Shown here: in pieces, positions 44,824 to 52,640 of the stretch
Position numbering within the stretch: position 1 is the first letter of the stretch
Layout of the letters: each line of letters starts with the position of its first letter
Source: Nocardioides malaquae
GTDB lineage: Bacteria; Actinomycetota; Actinomycetes; Propionibacteriales; Nocardioidaceae
Reading direction: 5' to 3'
Length of the DNA: 64,000 nucleotides
Assembly (NCBI RefSeq): GCF_015070385.1
Contig: NZ_JADCSA010000005.1
Location: 124,001 to 188,000, forward strand
Notes under the pieces: model-generated
The model's database searches: none
What the model was told of the DNA's origin: nothing
Seen by the model: only the letters and a program-made list of their open reading frames with translations
Translations under genes and position numbers: made by a program

Positions 44824-45594
44824 ATGGGCATTCTGGACGGCCGCACGATCCTCGTTGCCGGCGTGACGATGGAGTCCTCCATCGGGTTCGCCACCGCACG
44901 CGTCGCCCAGGAGCAGGGGGCCACGGTCCTCATCTCCAACTTCGGTCGCGCACTGGGCATCACCCGCCGCATCGCCGGCCGCCTCCCGGTGACACCCCCC
45001 GTGCTGGAGCTCGACGTCACCGACGACGACCACCTCGCCGGCCTCGCCGACCAGGTGCGCGAGCACGCCGACCACCTGGACGGCGTGGTGCACTCGATCG
45101 CCTACGGCAACCCCGAGACGTTGCTGGGTGGCCGGTTCCTGGAGGGCCCGTGGGACGACGTGTCCCAGGCCGTCCAGGTGTCGGCCTACTCCCTGAAGTC
45201 GTTGGTGACGGCGTGCCGCCCCCTGATGTCGTCCGGTGGCTCCATCGTCGGCCTCACCTTCGACGCCACCCAGGCCTGGCCCGCCTACGACTGGATGGGC
45301 GTGGCCAAGGCGGGCCTGGAGTCCGCCTCGCGCTACCTGGCCCGCGACCTGGGCCCGGACGGTATTCGCTGCAACCTGGTGGCCGCCGGCCCGCTGAAGA
45401 CCCTCGCGGCCAAGGCGATCCCGGGGTTCGAGGACCTGGAGAGCGCCTGGAAGGACCGCGCACCGTTGGGCTGGGACGAGACTGACCACGACCCCACGGC
45501 GCGGGCGGTCGTCGCCCTGCTCTCCGACTTCTTCCCCGCCACGACCGGAGAGATCGTGCACGTCGACGGCGGTTTCCACTCCCAGGGACTCTGA
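44824..45594 (+). CDS. fabI: Enoyl-[ACP] reductase (NADH), InhA/FabI type
   Basis: Last reduction of each fatty acid elongation cycle, NADH-dependent; 256 aa. Start MGILDGRTILVAGVTMESSI, NAD motif with Gly/Ser spacing typical of FabI, VVHSIAYGN, and the active-site Tyr-Lys in YDWMGVAKAGLES. GPLKTLAAKAIPGF is the substrate loop, where InhA-class inhibitors act. AGAAGCAGG-like purines precede the ATG, 50 nt after fabG. Confidence 0.94.
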   Translation: MGILDGRTILVAGVTMESSIGFATARVAQEQGATVLISNFGRALGITRRIAGRLPVTPPVLELDVTDDDHLAGLADQVREHADHLDGVVHSIAYGNPETLLGGRFLEGPWDDVSQAVQVSAYSLKSLVTACRPLMSSGGSIVGLTFDATQAWPAYDWMGVAKAGLESASRYLARDLGPDGIRCNLVAAGPLKTLAAKAIPGFEDLESAWKDRAPLGWDETDHDPTARAVVALLSDFFPATTGEIVHVDGGFHSQGL

Positions 45595-45633
45595 TGGGAG
45601 CGTCGATCCGCTCGTGCCTGCGGCACGGCGTGG

Positions 45634-45639
45634 AAGAAT
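45634..45639 (+). promoter_or_regulatory. Possible leaderless -10 for sixA-like gene
   Basis: AAGAAT at 45634-45639 ends 7 nt before the GTG at 45647. The match to TANNNT is weak (the first base differs). Confidence 0.35.
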
Positions 45640-45646
45640 GGCCGCC

Positions 45647-46162
45647 GTGAGTCCGGGTCCGCGTCGGCTGGTGGTCATGCGGCACGCGACGGCCGAGGCC
45701 GTGGCGGCCTCGGACGTCGAGCGCCCGTTGACCGACCGGGGCCGGGCAGACGCCGAGGCCGCGGGCGCCTGGCTGCACCAGCACGGCGTCGTGCCCGACC
45801 ACGCGATCGTCTCCCCGGCCGTACGCACGCGCGAGACGTGGGCGGCGATGGTGCGGGCCACAGGCTGGACCGCACCGCCGGACCTGGAGCCCGCGCTCGT
45901 GCACGCCGGGGTGGAGGCCGCGCTCGACCTGCTCCGCCTCGTGCCCGACGACGCGAGGGTCGTGGTCCTCGTGGGGCACAACCCCACGGTGAGCCAGGTC
46001 GCCAACCTCCTGCAGGACGGAGCGGGGAAGCGTGAGGCCGCCCTGTCGATGGCTCGTGGTCACCCTCCGGCCGCCTTCGCGCTCTTCGACGTGACCGTGG
46101 AGTGGAGTCGCCTGTCGTGGGGCGACGGGCGACTGGCAGCCTTCCGGGTGCCGGACGACTGA
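45647..46162 (+). CDS. SixA-type phosphohistidine phosphatase
   Basis: 171 aa histidine phosphatase superfamily protein. The catalytic RHA motif is in RLVVMRHATAEA, the second Arg is in AVRTRETW, and the second His is in VVLVGHNPTVSQ. SixA removes phosphate from phosphohistidine; small actinobacterial members are often just called histidine phosphatases, and the substrate is unproven. The GTG at 45647 is chosen for its -10 spacing; an ATG at 45638 would add 3 residues. Confidence 0.88.
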   Translation: MSPGPRRLVVMRHATAEAVAASDVERPLTDRGRADAEAAGAWLHQHGVVPDHAIVSPAVRTRETWAAMVRATGWTAPPDLEPALVHAGVEAALDLLRLVPDDARVVVLVGHNPTVSQVANLLQDGAGKREAALSMARGHPPAAFALFDVTVEWSRLSWGDGRLAAFRVPDD

Positions 46163-46188
46163 CGCGCGGCCCCGGGGGTGGCGGGACG

Positions 46189-47403
46189 TCAGACCGGGGG
46201 AGCCGGGGTCGTGAGGCCCGCCTCGGCGTCGGCCACCTCGATCTCCTCGCGGGAGATGCCGAGCAGGTAGAGGATCGTGTCCAGGTAGGGCACGTTGACG
46301 GCCGTGTCGGCGGCGTCGCGCACCACGGGCTTGGCGTTGTAGGCCACCCCCAGGCCGGCGACGCTGAGCATGTCGAGGTCGTTGGCGCCGTCGCCGATCG
46401 CGATCACGGCCTCCAGGGGCACGCCCAGAGTCGCGGCGAACTCCTGCAACGCCTCGGCCTTGCCGGCGCGGTCGACGACGTCACCGACGATGCGGCCGGT
46501 GAGGTGGCCGTCCACGATCTCGAGCTCGTTGGCCCGGGCGAAGTCGATGTCCAGGTCCGCCGCAAGCCGGTCGGTGACCTGGCTGAAGCCACCCGACACG
46601 ATCGCGAAGCGGTAGCCCAGCCGCCGCAGCGTGCGCACCAACGTACGAGCGCCGGGGTTGAGCTGGAGCTGGGCGTGCACGTCGTCGAGCACGGAGGCGG
46701 GAAGACCGGCCAGCAGGGAGACCCGGTGCCGCAGCGACTGCTCGAAGTCGAGCTCACCGCGCATCGCGGCCTCCGTCACGCGCGCGACCTCCTCCTCGAC
46801 CCCGGCGTGGGCGGCCAGCATCTCGATGACCTCACCCTGGATGAGCGTGGAGTCGACGTCCATCACGATCAGACGCATGCCGTGGCGCAGGAGGTTCGCG
46901 GGCTGGACCGCGATGTCGACGCCCTGGGCAGCGGCCTCAGCCGCCAGGACGGTCCGCAACTTCTCCGGGGCCATGCCCGAGACGTGCAGGTCGAGGGCGG
47001 TGACCGGGTAGCGGGCCATCCGCACGATGCGGTCGATGTTGGCGCCCGCATCCGCGATCCGACCGGTCACCGCGGCCAGGGCTGAGGCCTTGAGAGGCGC
47101 GCCGATGACCGTCACGTGGCTGCGGCCGGCGCCCCGGGCCCGGGTGTCCCCCTCGCCGCGGGAGACCTCGACGTGCATCTCGAGCGACTCGCCCAGCGCC
47201 TCGAGGTCGCGGCGCAACTTCTTCCACTCCCGCGGGCCGGTGACCAGGATGCCGAGCACCAGCCGGCTCCTCAGCACGATCTGCTCGACGTCGAGCACGT
47301 GGACGCCGCAACGGGCCAACCGTCGCAGGACGCTCGCGGTCACGCCGGGACGGTCCTTGCCGGTGAAGGTGATCAGCAGCGTCTGGGCGTCTTGGTTCTC
47401 CAT
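46189..47403 (-). CDS. serB: Phosphoserine phosphatase SerB with two ACT domains
   Basis: Last step of serine synthesis; 404 aa, long actinobacterial type. Two N-terminal ACT domains (TFTGKDRPGVTASVL, then SHVTVIGAPLKASAL) probably sense serine or other amino acids. The HAD phosphatase domain has nucleophile Asp in VMDVDSTLIQGE, motif 2 Ser in AIVSGGFS and motif 4 in AIGDGANDLDML. Start is ATG 47403, with a TAGCCT -10 10 nt upstream (47419-47414). Convergent with the sixA-like gene. Confidence 0.95.
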   Translation of the reverse strand: MENQDAQTLLITFTGKDRPGVTASVLRRLARCGVHVLDVEQIVLRSRLVLGILVTGPREWKKLRRDLEALGESLEMHVEVSRGEGDTRARGAGRSHVTVIGAPLKASALAAVTGRIADAGANIDRIVRMARYPVTALDLHVSGMAPEKLRTVLAAEAAAQGVDIAVQPANLLRHGMRLIVMDVDSTLIQGEVIEMLAAHAGVEEEVARVTEAAMRGELDFEQSLRHRVSLLAGLPASVLDDVHAQLQLNPGARTLVRTLRRLGYRFAIVSGGFSQVTDRLAADLDIDFARANELEIVDGHLTGRIVGDVVDRAGKAEALQEFAATLGVPLEAVIAIGDGANDLDMLSVAGLGVAYNAKPVVRDAADTAVNVPYLDTILYLLGISREEIEVADAEAGLTTPAPPV

Positions 47404-47449
47404 GGCAGTGCAGAGGCTACCTTCGTCGGCTCCGGATCGGCCCCCAGGA

Positions 47450-48211
47450 TCAGGCTTCGGGCTGGCCGGGGGGCCAGCACCACGGGGACGCAGCAGCACT
47501 GAGCGCGACCCGTCCTGCGCGGTCGAGGTCGGTCACGACGTGGTGGCGTGCCGACACCTCGTGGGCCGAGACCGCGCCCCCGTGGTCGCGCAGCGCGAGC
47601 GCAGCGATCGTGCGCGCCGACAGCGCCCGGCCCGCGAGGGCCCGGACGGGGTCGGGAACTCCGGGCGACGAGGGCAGGGGCCGGTGGTGCGTGGCGTTGA
47701 GCACCTCGTCGGCCAGGTCGGGGCTCCAGGCCGCCACGTCGAGACGCTCGAGGGTCTCGACCGACCGCAGCATCACGCCGCGAAGGCCTCGGTCGGCCTC
47801 CCCGAGGTCCGGCAGCGGGCGCGGACGGGCGGGGTGCAGCACCCACGTCATCCCGGCACCGACGTGGTGCGGCACGGCGGCCAGGCCGACGTCCGGGCAC
47901 AGCAGCGCCTCGCCCACGTCGGTCGCGTCGAGGTTGAGCTCCCGCGGGCCGGCGAGGCCCAGCGGGTCGCCCTCGGCCGGGAACGTGGCCCCCAGACTGA
48001 GGGCCCCTTGCCGTCGCAGTGCGGCCAGCAGCGGCACCAGGCTGGCGCCCTCCGCCTCGTCCCACCTCGGCGACGACTCCGGCGCCGGGTGCACGGAGTG
48101 GACCGCGGCGGCCGCCGTCATGGCCTCGAGGAGGTGGTCGGTGGAGGTGAGGCCGCGGAGCCAGGCGGTGCCCCACCACGCCAGCAGCAGCGCGGGAGCA
48201 GTCGAGGTCAC
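47450..48211 (-). CDS. Conserved hypothetical protein
   Basis: 253 aa; I do not recognise a family. Ala/Leu/Arg-rich, soluble, with no signal peptide or motif. It opens STAPALLLAWWGTAWLRG, has a loop rich in Pro and Asp, and ends ASPWCWPPGQPEA. The GTG is chosen because TAGTCT (48224-48219) ends 7 nt upstream; the frame stays open beyond, opposite the ABC ATPase. Its divergent neighbour is an orphan ABC ATPase, and the shared intergenic region has repeats. Confidence 0.7.
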   Translation of the reverse strand: MTSTAPALLLAWWGTAWLRGLTSTDHLLEAMTAAAAVHSVHPAPESSPRWDEAEGASLVPLLAALRRQGALSLGATFPAEGDPLGLAGPRELNLDATDVGEALLCPDVGLAAVPHHVGAGMTWVLHPARPRPLPDLGEADRGLRGVMLRSVETLERLDVAAWSPDLADEVLNATHHRPLPSSPGVPDPVRALAGRALSARTIAALALRDHGGAVSAHEVSARHHVVTDLDRAGRVALSAAASPWCWPPGQPEA

Positions 48212-48246
48212 CCGGGCGAGACTAGCCCGCGCTCCGACGCGTCGTG

Positions 48247-48292
48247 GCACGGTGCGGCTCAAGGCACGGTGCGGCTCAAGGCACGGTGCGGT
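48247..48292 (+). repeat. 17-bp tandem repeat, 2.7 copies
   Basis: GGCACGGTGCGGCTCAA occurs exactly at 48247-48263 and 48264-48280, then its first 12 bases at 48281-48292. It lies between two divergent promoters. Confidence 0.95.
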
Positions 48293-48300
48293 GCACCGCC
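48289..48300. promoter_or_regulatory. 12-bp perfect palindrome, candidate operator
   Basis: GCGGTGCACCGC at 48289-48300 is a perfect palindrome placed where the -35 of the ABC ATPase promoter should be (its -10 is at 48319). It is a good position for a repressor; the regulator is unknown. Confidence 0.5.
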
Positions 48301-48331
48301 GGGCTGCGCGCGGCTCGATAGGGTACGCGCC

Positions 48332-49135
48332 ATGACGACAGTCCTGGAGTTCGCGGGCGTGACGGTCCGACGCGGAGGGTCGACGCTGCTCGACGACGTC
48401 ACCTGGACGGTCGAGGAGGACGAACGTTGGGTGGTGCTCGGGCCCAACGGAGCGGGGAAGACGACCCTGCTCCAGGTCGCCGCCGGGCAGATGCACCCCA
48501 CCGAGGGGGTCGCCGGCATCCTGGACGAGGTGCTGGGCGCGGTCGACGTCTTCGAGCTGCGCACCCGCATCGGGCTGACCAGCGCCGCACTCGCCGACCG
48601 CATCCCGCGCGACGAGCTGGTGGAGAACGTCGTCGTGTCCGCCTCCTACGGCGTGCTCGGGCGGTGGCGTGAGGTCTACGAGGACCTCGACCACGACCGG
48701 GCGGCGGGACTGCTGTGGGAGGTGGGAGCCGCCCACCTCTCCGGCCGTGCCTTCGGCACGCTCAGCGAGGGGGAGCGCAAGCGCGTCCAGATCGCCCGGG
48801 CCCTCATGGCGGACCCCGAGCTCCTGCTGCTCGACGAGCCGGCTGCCGGTCTCGACCTCGGCGGGCGGGAGGACCTCGTCTCGACCCTCGCCTCGATCGC
48901 CCTCGACCCCGACTCACCCGCCACGGTGCTCGTCTCCCACCACGTCGAGGAGATCCCACCCGGGTTCACCCACGCGCTGATGCTGCGCGCCGGGCGGGTG
49001 GTGGCCCAGGGGCCCCTGCACGCAGTGGTGACCCAGGAGGCACTCTCGGAGACCTTCGCCATGCCGCTCCTCCTGACCCAGCAGGACGGTCGGTACGCAG
49101 CCCGCCGGCGCCCGCCCGCGCGTGCGGCGCAGTGA
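48332..49135 (+). CDS. ABC ATPase without permease partner
   Basis: 267 aa single ABC domain. Walker A GPNGAGKTTLL near residue 38, signature TLSEGERKRVQIARAL, Walker B LLLLDEPAAGLDLGGRE and switch VSHHVEEIPPG. The signature has SEGER instead of SGGQ, as in the ModF/YhiH-like group. No permease gene is adjacent. The tail (RYAARRRPPARAAQ) is basic. The role is unknown; leaderless start after TAGGGT. Confidence 0.88.
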   Translation: MTTVLEFAGVTVRRGGSTLLDDVTWTVEEDERWVVLGPNGAGKTTLLQVAAGQMHPTEGVAGILDEVLGAVDVFELRTRIGLTSAALADRIPRDELVENVVVSASYGVLGRWREVYEDLDHDRAAGLLWEVGAAHLSGRAFGTLSEGERKRVQIARALMADPELLLLDEPAAGLDLGGREDLVSTLASIALDPDSPATVLVSHHVEEIPPGFTHALMLRAGRVVAQGPLHAVVTQEALSETFAMPLLLTQQDGRYAARRRPPARAAQ

Positions 49136-49188
49136 CGCCGGTCGGTCCGGGGTGTGCACAGCCGCCGCCCCGTGTCCCCGCCGGGCGC

Positions 49189-49194
49189 TAGGGT
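49189..49194 (+). promoter_or_regulatory. Leaderless promoter -10 for nfeD-like gene
   Basis: TAGGGT at 49189-49194 ends 6 nt before the ATG at 49201. There is no SD. Confidence 0.6.
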
Positions 49195-49200
49195 TCCGGC

Positions 49201-49662
49201 ATGGAGTGGTTCCGTGATCACGTGTGGGAGACCTGGCTGGGGCTGGCCGTCGTGCTCACCGTGGCCGAGATGTTCAGCCTGGACCTGATCCTGATCATGT
49301 TGGCCCTCGGTGCAGGAGTCGGCATGGTGGCCGCGCTGCTGGGGGCACCGCTGGTGGCCCAGATGCTGCTCGCGGCCGCGGCCTCACTGGCCGCCCTGTG
49401 GCTGGCGCGTCCCTCCATCGCCCGTCGCCTGCACGGCGGCCCCGACCTCATGCTGGGTCACGGCAAGCTCGTCGGCCAGCAGGGCGTGGTCACCCAGGAG
49501 GTAGCCGCCCACGCCGCCGGACGCATCCGTCTCGGCGGGGAGATCTGGTCTGCGGTGCCCTACGACGAGAACCTCACCCTCACCGTGGGCGCCACGGTGG
49601 AGGTGCTGGAGATCCGCGGCGCCACGGCCGTGGTGCACCCGGTCGCCGCCCCACTCACCTGA
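49201..49662 (+). CDS. NfeD-family membrane protein
   Basis: 153 aa short-type NfeD protein: two or three helices (about residues 12-36 and 40-66) and a C-terminal OB-fold beta domain (GKLVGQQGVVTQEVA, then GEIWSAVPYDENLTL). NfeD proteins bind SPFH/stomatin partners, and one follows 30 nt downstream. Same pair as M. tuberculosis Rv1487-Rv1488. Confidence 0.9.
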   Translation: MEWFRDHVWETWLGLAVVLTVAEMFSLDLILIMLALGAGVGMVAALLGAPLVAQMLLAAAASLAALWLARPSIARRLHGGPDLMLGHGKLVGQQGVVTQEVAAHAAGRIRLGGEIWSAVPYDENLTLTVGATVEVLEIRGATAVVHPVAAPLT

Positions 49663-49692
49663 CTTTTCCACCACCACAGAACAGGAGCAGCC

Positions 49693-50799
49693 ATGTGGCC
49701 CTTCGTGCTCATCGGCCTGCTGGTGCTGTTCGTGATCGTCGTGCTCTCCAAGACGGTCCGGATCGTGCCACAGGCCAGGGCTGGCGTCGTCGAGCGCTTC
49801 GGCAAGTACAAGCAGACGTTGCCGGCAGGTCTCAACATCGTCGTGCCCTTCATCGACCGGGTGCGCTACCTCATCGACCTGCGTGAGCAGGTCGTCAGCT
49901 TCCCGCCGCAACCGGTGATCACGGAGGACAACCTCGTCGTCTCCATCGACACGGTGATCTACTTCCAGGTCACCGACCCCGTCGCCGCGACCTACGAGAT
50001 CGCCAACTACATCCAGGCCGTCGAGCAGCTCACCATGACCACCCTGCGCAACATCGTCGGTGGGATGGACCTCGAGGACACCCTGACCAGCCGTGAGGAG
50101 ATCAACGGCGGTCTTCGGGGGGTGCTCGACGAGGCGACCGGCAAGTGGGGCATTCGCGTCAACCGCGTCGAGATCAAGGGCATCGACCCGCCGCCGTCCA
50201 TCAAGGACGCGATGGAGAAGCAGATGCGTGCCGATCGCGACAAGCGCGCCCTGGTCCTCCAGGCCGAAGGTCAGCGCCAGTCCGCGATCCTCACCGCCGA
50301 GGGAAACAAGCAGTCCGCGATCCTGAACGCCGAGGGTGAGCGGGAGTCGCAGATCCTGCGGGCCCAGGCCGACCGCGAGGCCGCGATCCTCCGCGCCCAA
50401 GGTGAGGGCCAGGCGATCCAGACGGTCTTCCAGGCCATCCACGACGGACAGCCGGACCAGTCGCTGCTCGCCTACCAGTACCTCCAGATGATGCCGAAGA
50501 TCGCGGAGGGTGACGCCAACAAGCTGTGGATCGTGCCGTCGGAGATCGGCAAGGCCCTGGAGGGTCTCGGTTCCACGATGACCGACCTGGCCGGCATCCC
50601 GCGTGACGCCACCCCCGTCAAGCGGGTCGACATGGGCTCGACCGAGCCGGTGCAGCCTGCCGGCAGCGGAGACGCGGCCCGTGCGGCCCAGGACGCCGCC
50701 GCCGAGGCGATCGCCGCGGCGCGTGAGATCAGCGACGTGCCGAGCCCCGGTCCTGCTGCCGGAGGCACCGGCGAGGAAGGCGGGCCGACGGCCCCGTGA
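49693..50799 (+). CDS. SPFH/stomatin-like protein (paraslipin type)
   Basis: 368 aa membrane-scaffold protein. One N-terminal helix (residues 3-19, FVLIGLLVLFVIVVL), then the SPFH domain (GVVERFGKYKQTLPAGLN, LREQVVSFPPQPVITEDN), then an Ala/Glu/Gln-rich coiled coil (about 175-240) with repeats such as QSAILTAEG and QSAILNAEG, and a flexible acidic/Pro tail. Such proteins form ring-like membrane microdomains with NfeD. ACAGGAG is the RBS. The stop overlaps the next gene (GTGA). Confidence 0.93.
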   Translation: MWPFVLIGLLVLFVIVVLSKTVRIVPQARAGVVERFGKYKQTLPAGLNIVVPFIDRVRYLIDLREQVVSFPPQPVITEDNLVVSIDTVIYFQVTDPVAATYEIANYIQAVEQLTMTTLRNIVGGMDLEDTLTSREEINGGLRGVLDEATGKWGIRVNRVEIKGIDPPPSIKDAMEKQMRADRDKRALVLQAEGQRQSAILTAEGNKQSAILNAEGERESQILRAQADREAAILRAQGEGQAIQTVFQAIHDGQPDQSLLAYQYLQMMPKIAEGDANKLWIVPSEIGKALEGLGSTMTDLAGIPRDATPVKRVDMGSTEPVQPAGSGDAARAAQDAAAEAIAAAREISDVPSPGPAAGGTGEEGGPTAP

Positions 50800-51560
50800 C
50801 ACCGCTGGAGGGGGCCATCGTCCTGCTCGCAGGGATGGCCGCCGGAACGATCAACACCCTGGTGGGGTCGGGAACGCTCATCACGTTCCCGACCCTGCTG
50901 GCGTTCGGGGTGCCCCCGGTGACAGCCAACGTCTCCAACACCATCGGACTGGTGCCCGGGTCGATATCCGGGGCGATCGGTTATCGCCGTGAGCTCCGCG
51001 GTCAGCGCAGTCGCGTCCTTCGTCTGCTCTCGGCCTCGCTCCTGGGTGGCCTCGCGGGCGCGGCGCTCCTGCTCGTCCTGCCTGCCGAGGTGTTCGCCAC
51101 CGTGGTGCCGGTCCTCATCCTGCTCGGGGTGGCGCTCGTGGTGGCCGGCCCCCGGATCTCACGGTGGGTCGCCGTCCGCCACGACGCCACCGGTGGACTC
51201 CCGCACCACGGCGCGTGGTGGGTGTGGCCCAGCATCCTGCTGGCCGGTGTCTACGGCGGCTACTTCGGGGCCGCCCAGGGGGTCCTGCTGATGGCCATCA
51301 TGGGCATCGGCATCCAGGAGAACCTGCAGAGCCTCAACGGAGTGAAGAACGTGCTGGGCGCGGCCGTCAACGGCGTCTCCGGCCTGGTCTTCGCGTTCGT
51401 GGCGCAGGTCGACTGGCAGGTGGTGCTGCTCGTGGCGGCGGGATCGGTGCTGGGCGGTCAGATCGGTGCCGGCGTGGGACGACGACTGTCCGACGCATGG
51501 CTGCGGGGGTTCATCGTGGTCGTCGGCCTGGCGGCGCTCGTCGCCTTCGTCCTCGGGTGA
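50796..51560 (+). CDS. TSUP (TauE/SafE) family permease
   Basis: 254 aa membrane protein with about eight helices; TSUP members move sulfite, sulfoacetate or related organic anions, and the substrate here is unknown. Two internal repeats start with GxxxGxxNxxxGxGxxxxxP-like motifs (AAGTINTLVGSGTLITFP and the YGGYFGAAQGVLLM half). The GTG overlaps the SPFH stop as GTGA, so it is in the nfeD operon. Ends before a convergent hydrolase gene. Confidence 0.88.
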   Translation: MTPLEGAIVLLAGMAAGTINTLVGSGTLITFPTLLAFGVPPVTANVSNTIGLVPGSISGAIGYRRELRGQRSRVLRLLSASLLGGLAGAALLLVLPAEVFATVVPVLILLGVALVVAGPRISRWVAVRHDATGGLPHHGAWWVWPSILLAGVYGGYFGAAQGVLLMAIMGIGIQENLQSLNGVKNVLGAAVNGVSGLVFAFVAQVDWQVVLLVAAGSVLGGQIGAGVGRRLSDAWLRGFIVVVGLAALVAFVLG

Positions 51561-51579
51561 CCCCTGCCCAGCGAGGGGA

Positions 51580-52557
51580 TCATCCCTCCACGTAGGTGCG
51601 GACCCATCGGTCGAGCTCGGCGTAGACGGTGGCGCGGACCGCTGGCCGCGAGAGCACCACGTCGTGACGCGCGCCCGGCACACTGACGGTGGTGACGTGC
51701 CTGCTGACGGTGGGCGCCCAACGGCGGATCTGGTCGACGTCGAGCACGATGTCGGTGGTGTGGACGTCCTCGTCCATCCGCACGGGCAGGCTGGTCCGGT
51801 CCGAGGACAGCACCAGGACGGGCCGCTGCAGCCCCAGGCCCCTGTGCAGGATGCGGTGGCCCTCCCGGACGGCGCTCAGCCAACCGGCGTACACCGGCCG
51901 GGACTTGAGAGGCTTCCAGTCGAGGTCGAAGTGCCACTCGCCCTCGTGGTCGGCGTGCAGGGATCGCGCGTAGTAGCCGCTGACCGACCTCGGAATCACC
52001 CGACGCGGGTTCTGCCGTGCCACGCGATGGATCACCGTCGTGCCCACCGAACGCATCAACCACGGACCACGCAGGTCGAACCACGGGGCGTTCAGCACCA
52101 TGGCGGCGAGCGGCTCGCCCCGGGCGGCATTCCACAGGGGCAGGACCAGACCACCCGTCGAGTGGGCGCTGCCCACGACCACCGAGTGGCCGTCGCGGCG
52201 GGTGACGAGGTCCAGCGCGACGTCGAGCTCGGCGTGGTAGGCGGTCAGGTCGTCGACGTAGTTGGGCGTCTGGTGTGGCCGGATCGACCGCCCGTACTTG
52301 CGCAGGTCGAGAGCGTAGAAGGTGTACCCGCGGTCGGTCCACCACTGCGCGTACTCGGTCTGGAAGAAGTAGTCGGCAAAGCCGTGGACGTGCAGCACGG
52401 CGCGCTCGGTGGGCTGTGCCGGCTCTCGCTTCACCAGGGTCGCCACCACCGGGCCCTCGTCGTCGTCGGCCAGGTGGATCGTCTCCGCCGAGTAGCCGGC
52501 GCCCAGCACGTCGGGCACGGGCGCCTCCACCCGGGGCAGGCCTGTCTCCTCACGCAT
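51580..52557 (-). CDS. Alpha/beta hydrolase (lysophospholipase-like)
   Basis: 325 aa. AVLHVHGFADYFFQ forms the oxyanion-hole HG region and VVVGSAHSTGGLV carries the nucleophile elbow, but as A-H-S-T-G-G: Ser in an HSxGG setting typical of monoglyceride-lipase-like proteins. The likely Asp/His acids are in LSSDRTS and PGARHDVVLSRP. No signal peptide. The ATG at 52557 is chosen because CAGGAT (52569-52564) ends 6 nt upstream; an earlier start 15 codons upstream is less likely. Confidence 0.88.
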   Translation of the reverse strand: MREETGLPRVEAPVPDVLGAGYSAETIHLADDDEGPVVATLVKREPAQPTERAVLHVHGFADYFFQTEYAQWWTDRGYTFYALDLRKYGRSIRPHQTPNYVDDLTAYHAELDVALDLVTRRDGHSVVVGSAHSTGGLVLPLWNAARGEPLAAMVLNAPWFDLRGPWLMRSVGTTVIHRVARQNPRRVIPRSVSGYYARSLHADHEGEWHFDLDWKPLKSRPVYAGWLSAVREGHRILHRGLGLQRPVLVLSSDRTSLPVRMDEDVHTTDIVLDVDQIRRWAPTVSRHVTTVSVPGARHDVVLSRPAVRATVYAELDRWVRTYVEG

Positions 52558-52563
52558 GGCGTC

Positions 52564-52569
52564 ATCCTG
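52564..52569 (-). promoter_or_regulatory. Leaderless promoter -10 for hydrolase
   Basis: CAGGAT (minus strand, 52569-52564) ends 6 nt before the ATG at 52557, the same hexamer as at whiA. Confidence 0.45.
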
Positions 52570-52640
52570 CCAGTACGGGGGAATAGGCACCGACCGCGGC
52601 ACGTTCCCCCGGTCCGTTCGACTTTCAATCAGGAGTTGTG

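Larger units (their letters stand above)
48219..48324. promoter_or_regulatory. Divergent leaderless promoters around repeat cluster
   Basis: Minus strand TAGTCT (48224-48219) is 7 nt before the GTG at 48211. Plus strand TAGGGT (48319-48324) is 7 nt before the ATG at 48332. Between them lie 17-bp repeats and a 12-bp palindrome. Confidence 0.6.

Noticed and set aside
44818-46063. Long minus-strand frames opposite fabI and the sixA-like gene
   Set aside because: No domain content; the plus strand holds well-supported enzymes.
46159-46192. CTGACG / CGTCAG arms between the sixA-like gene and serB as terminator
   Set aside because: Six-bp arms enclose 22 nt with little internal pairing and lie over both stop codons. 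Too weak to call.
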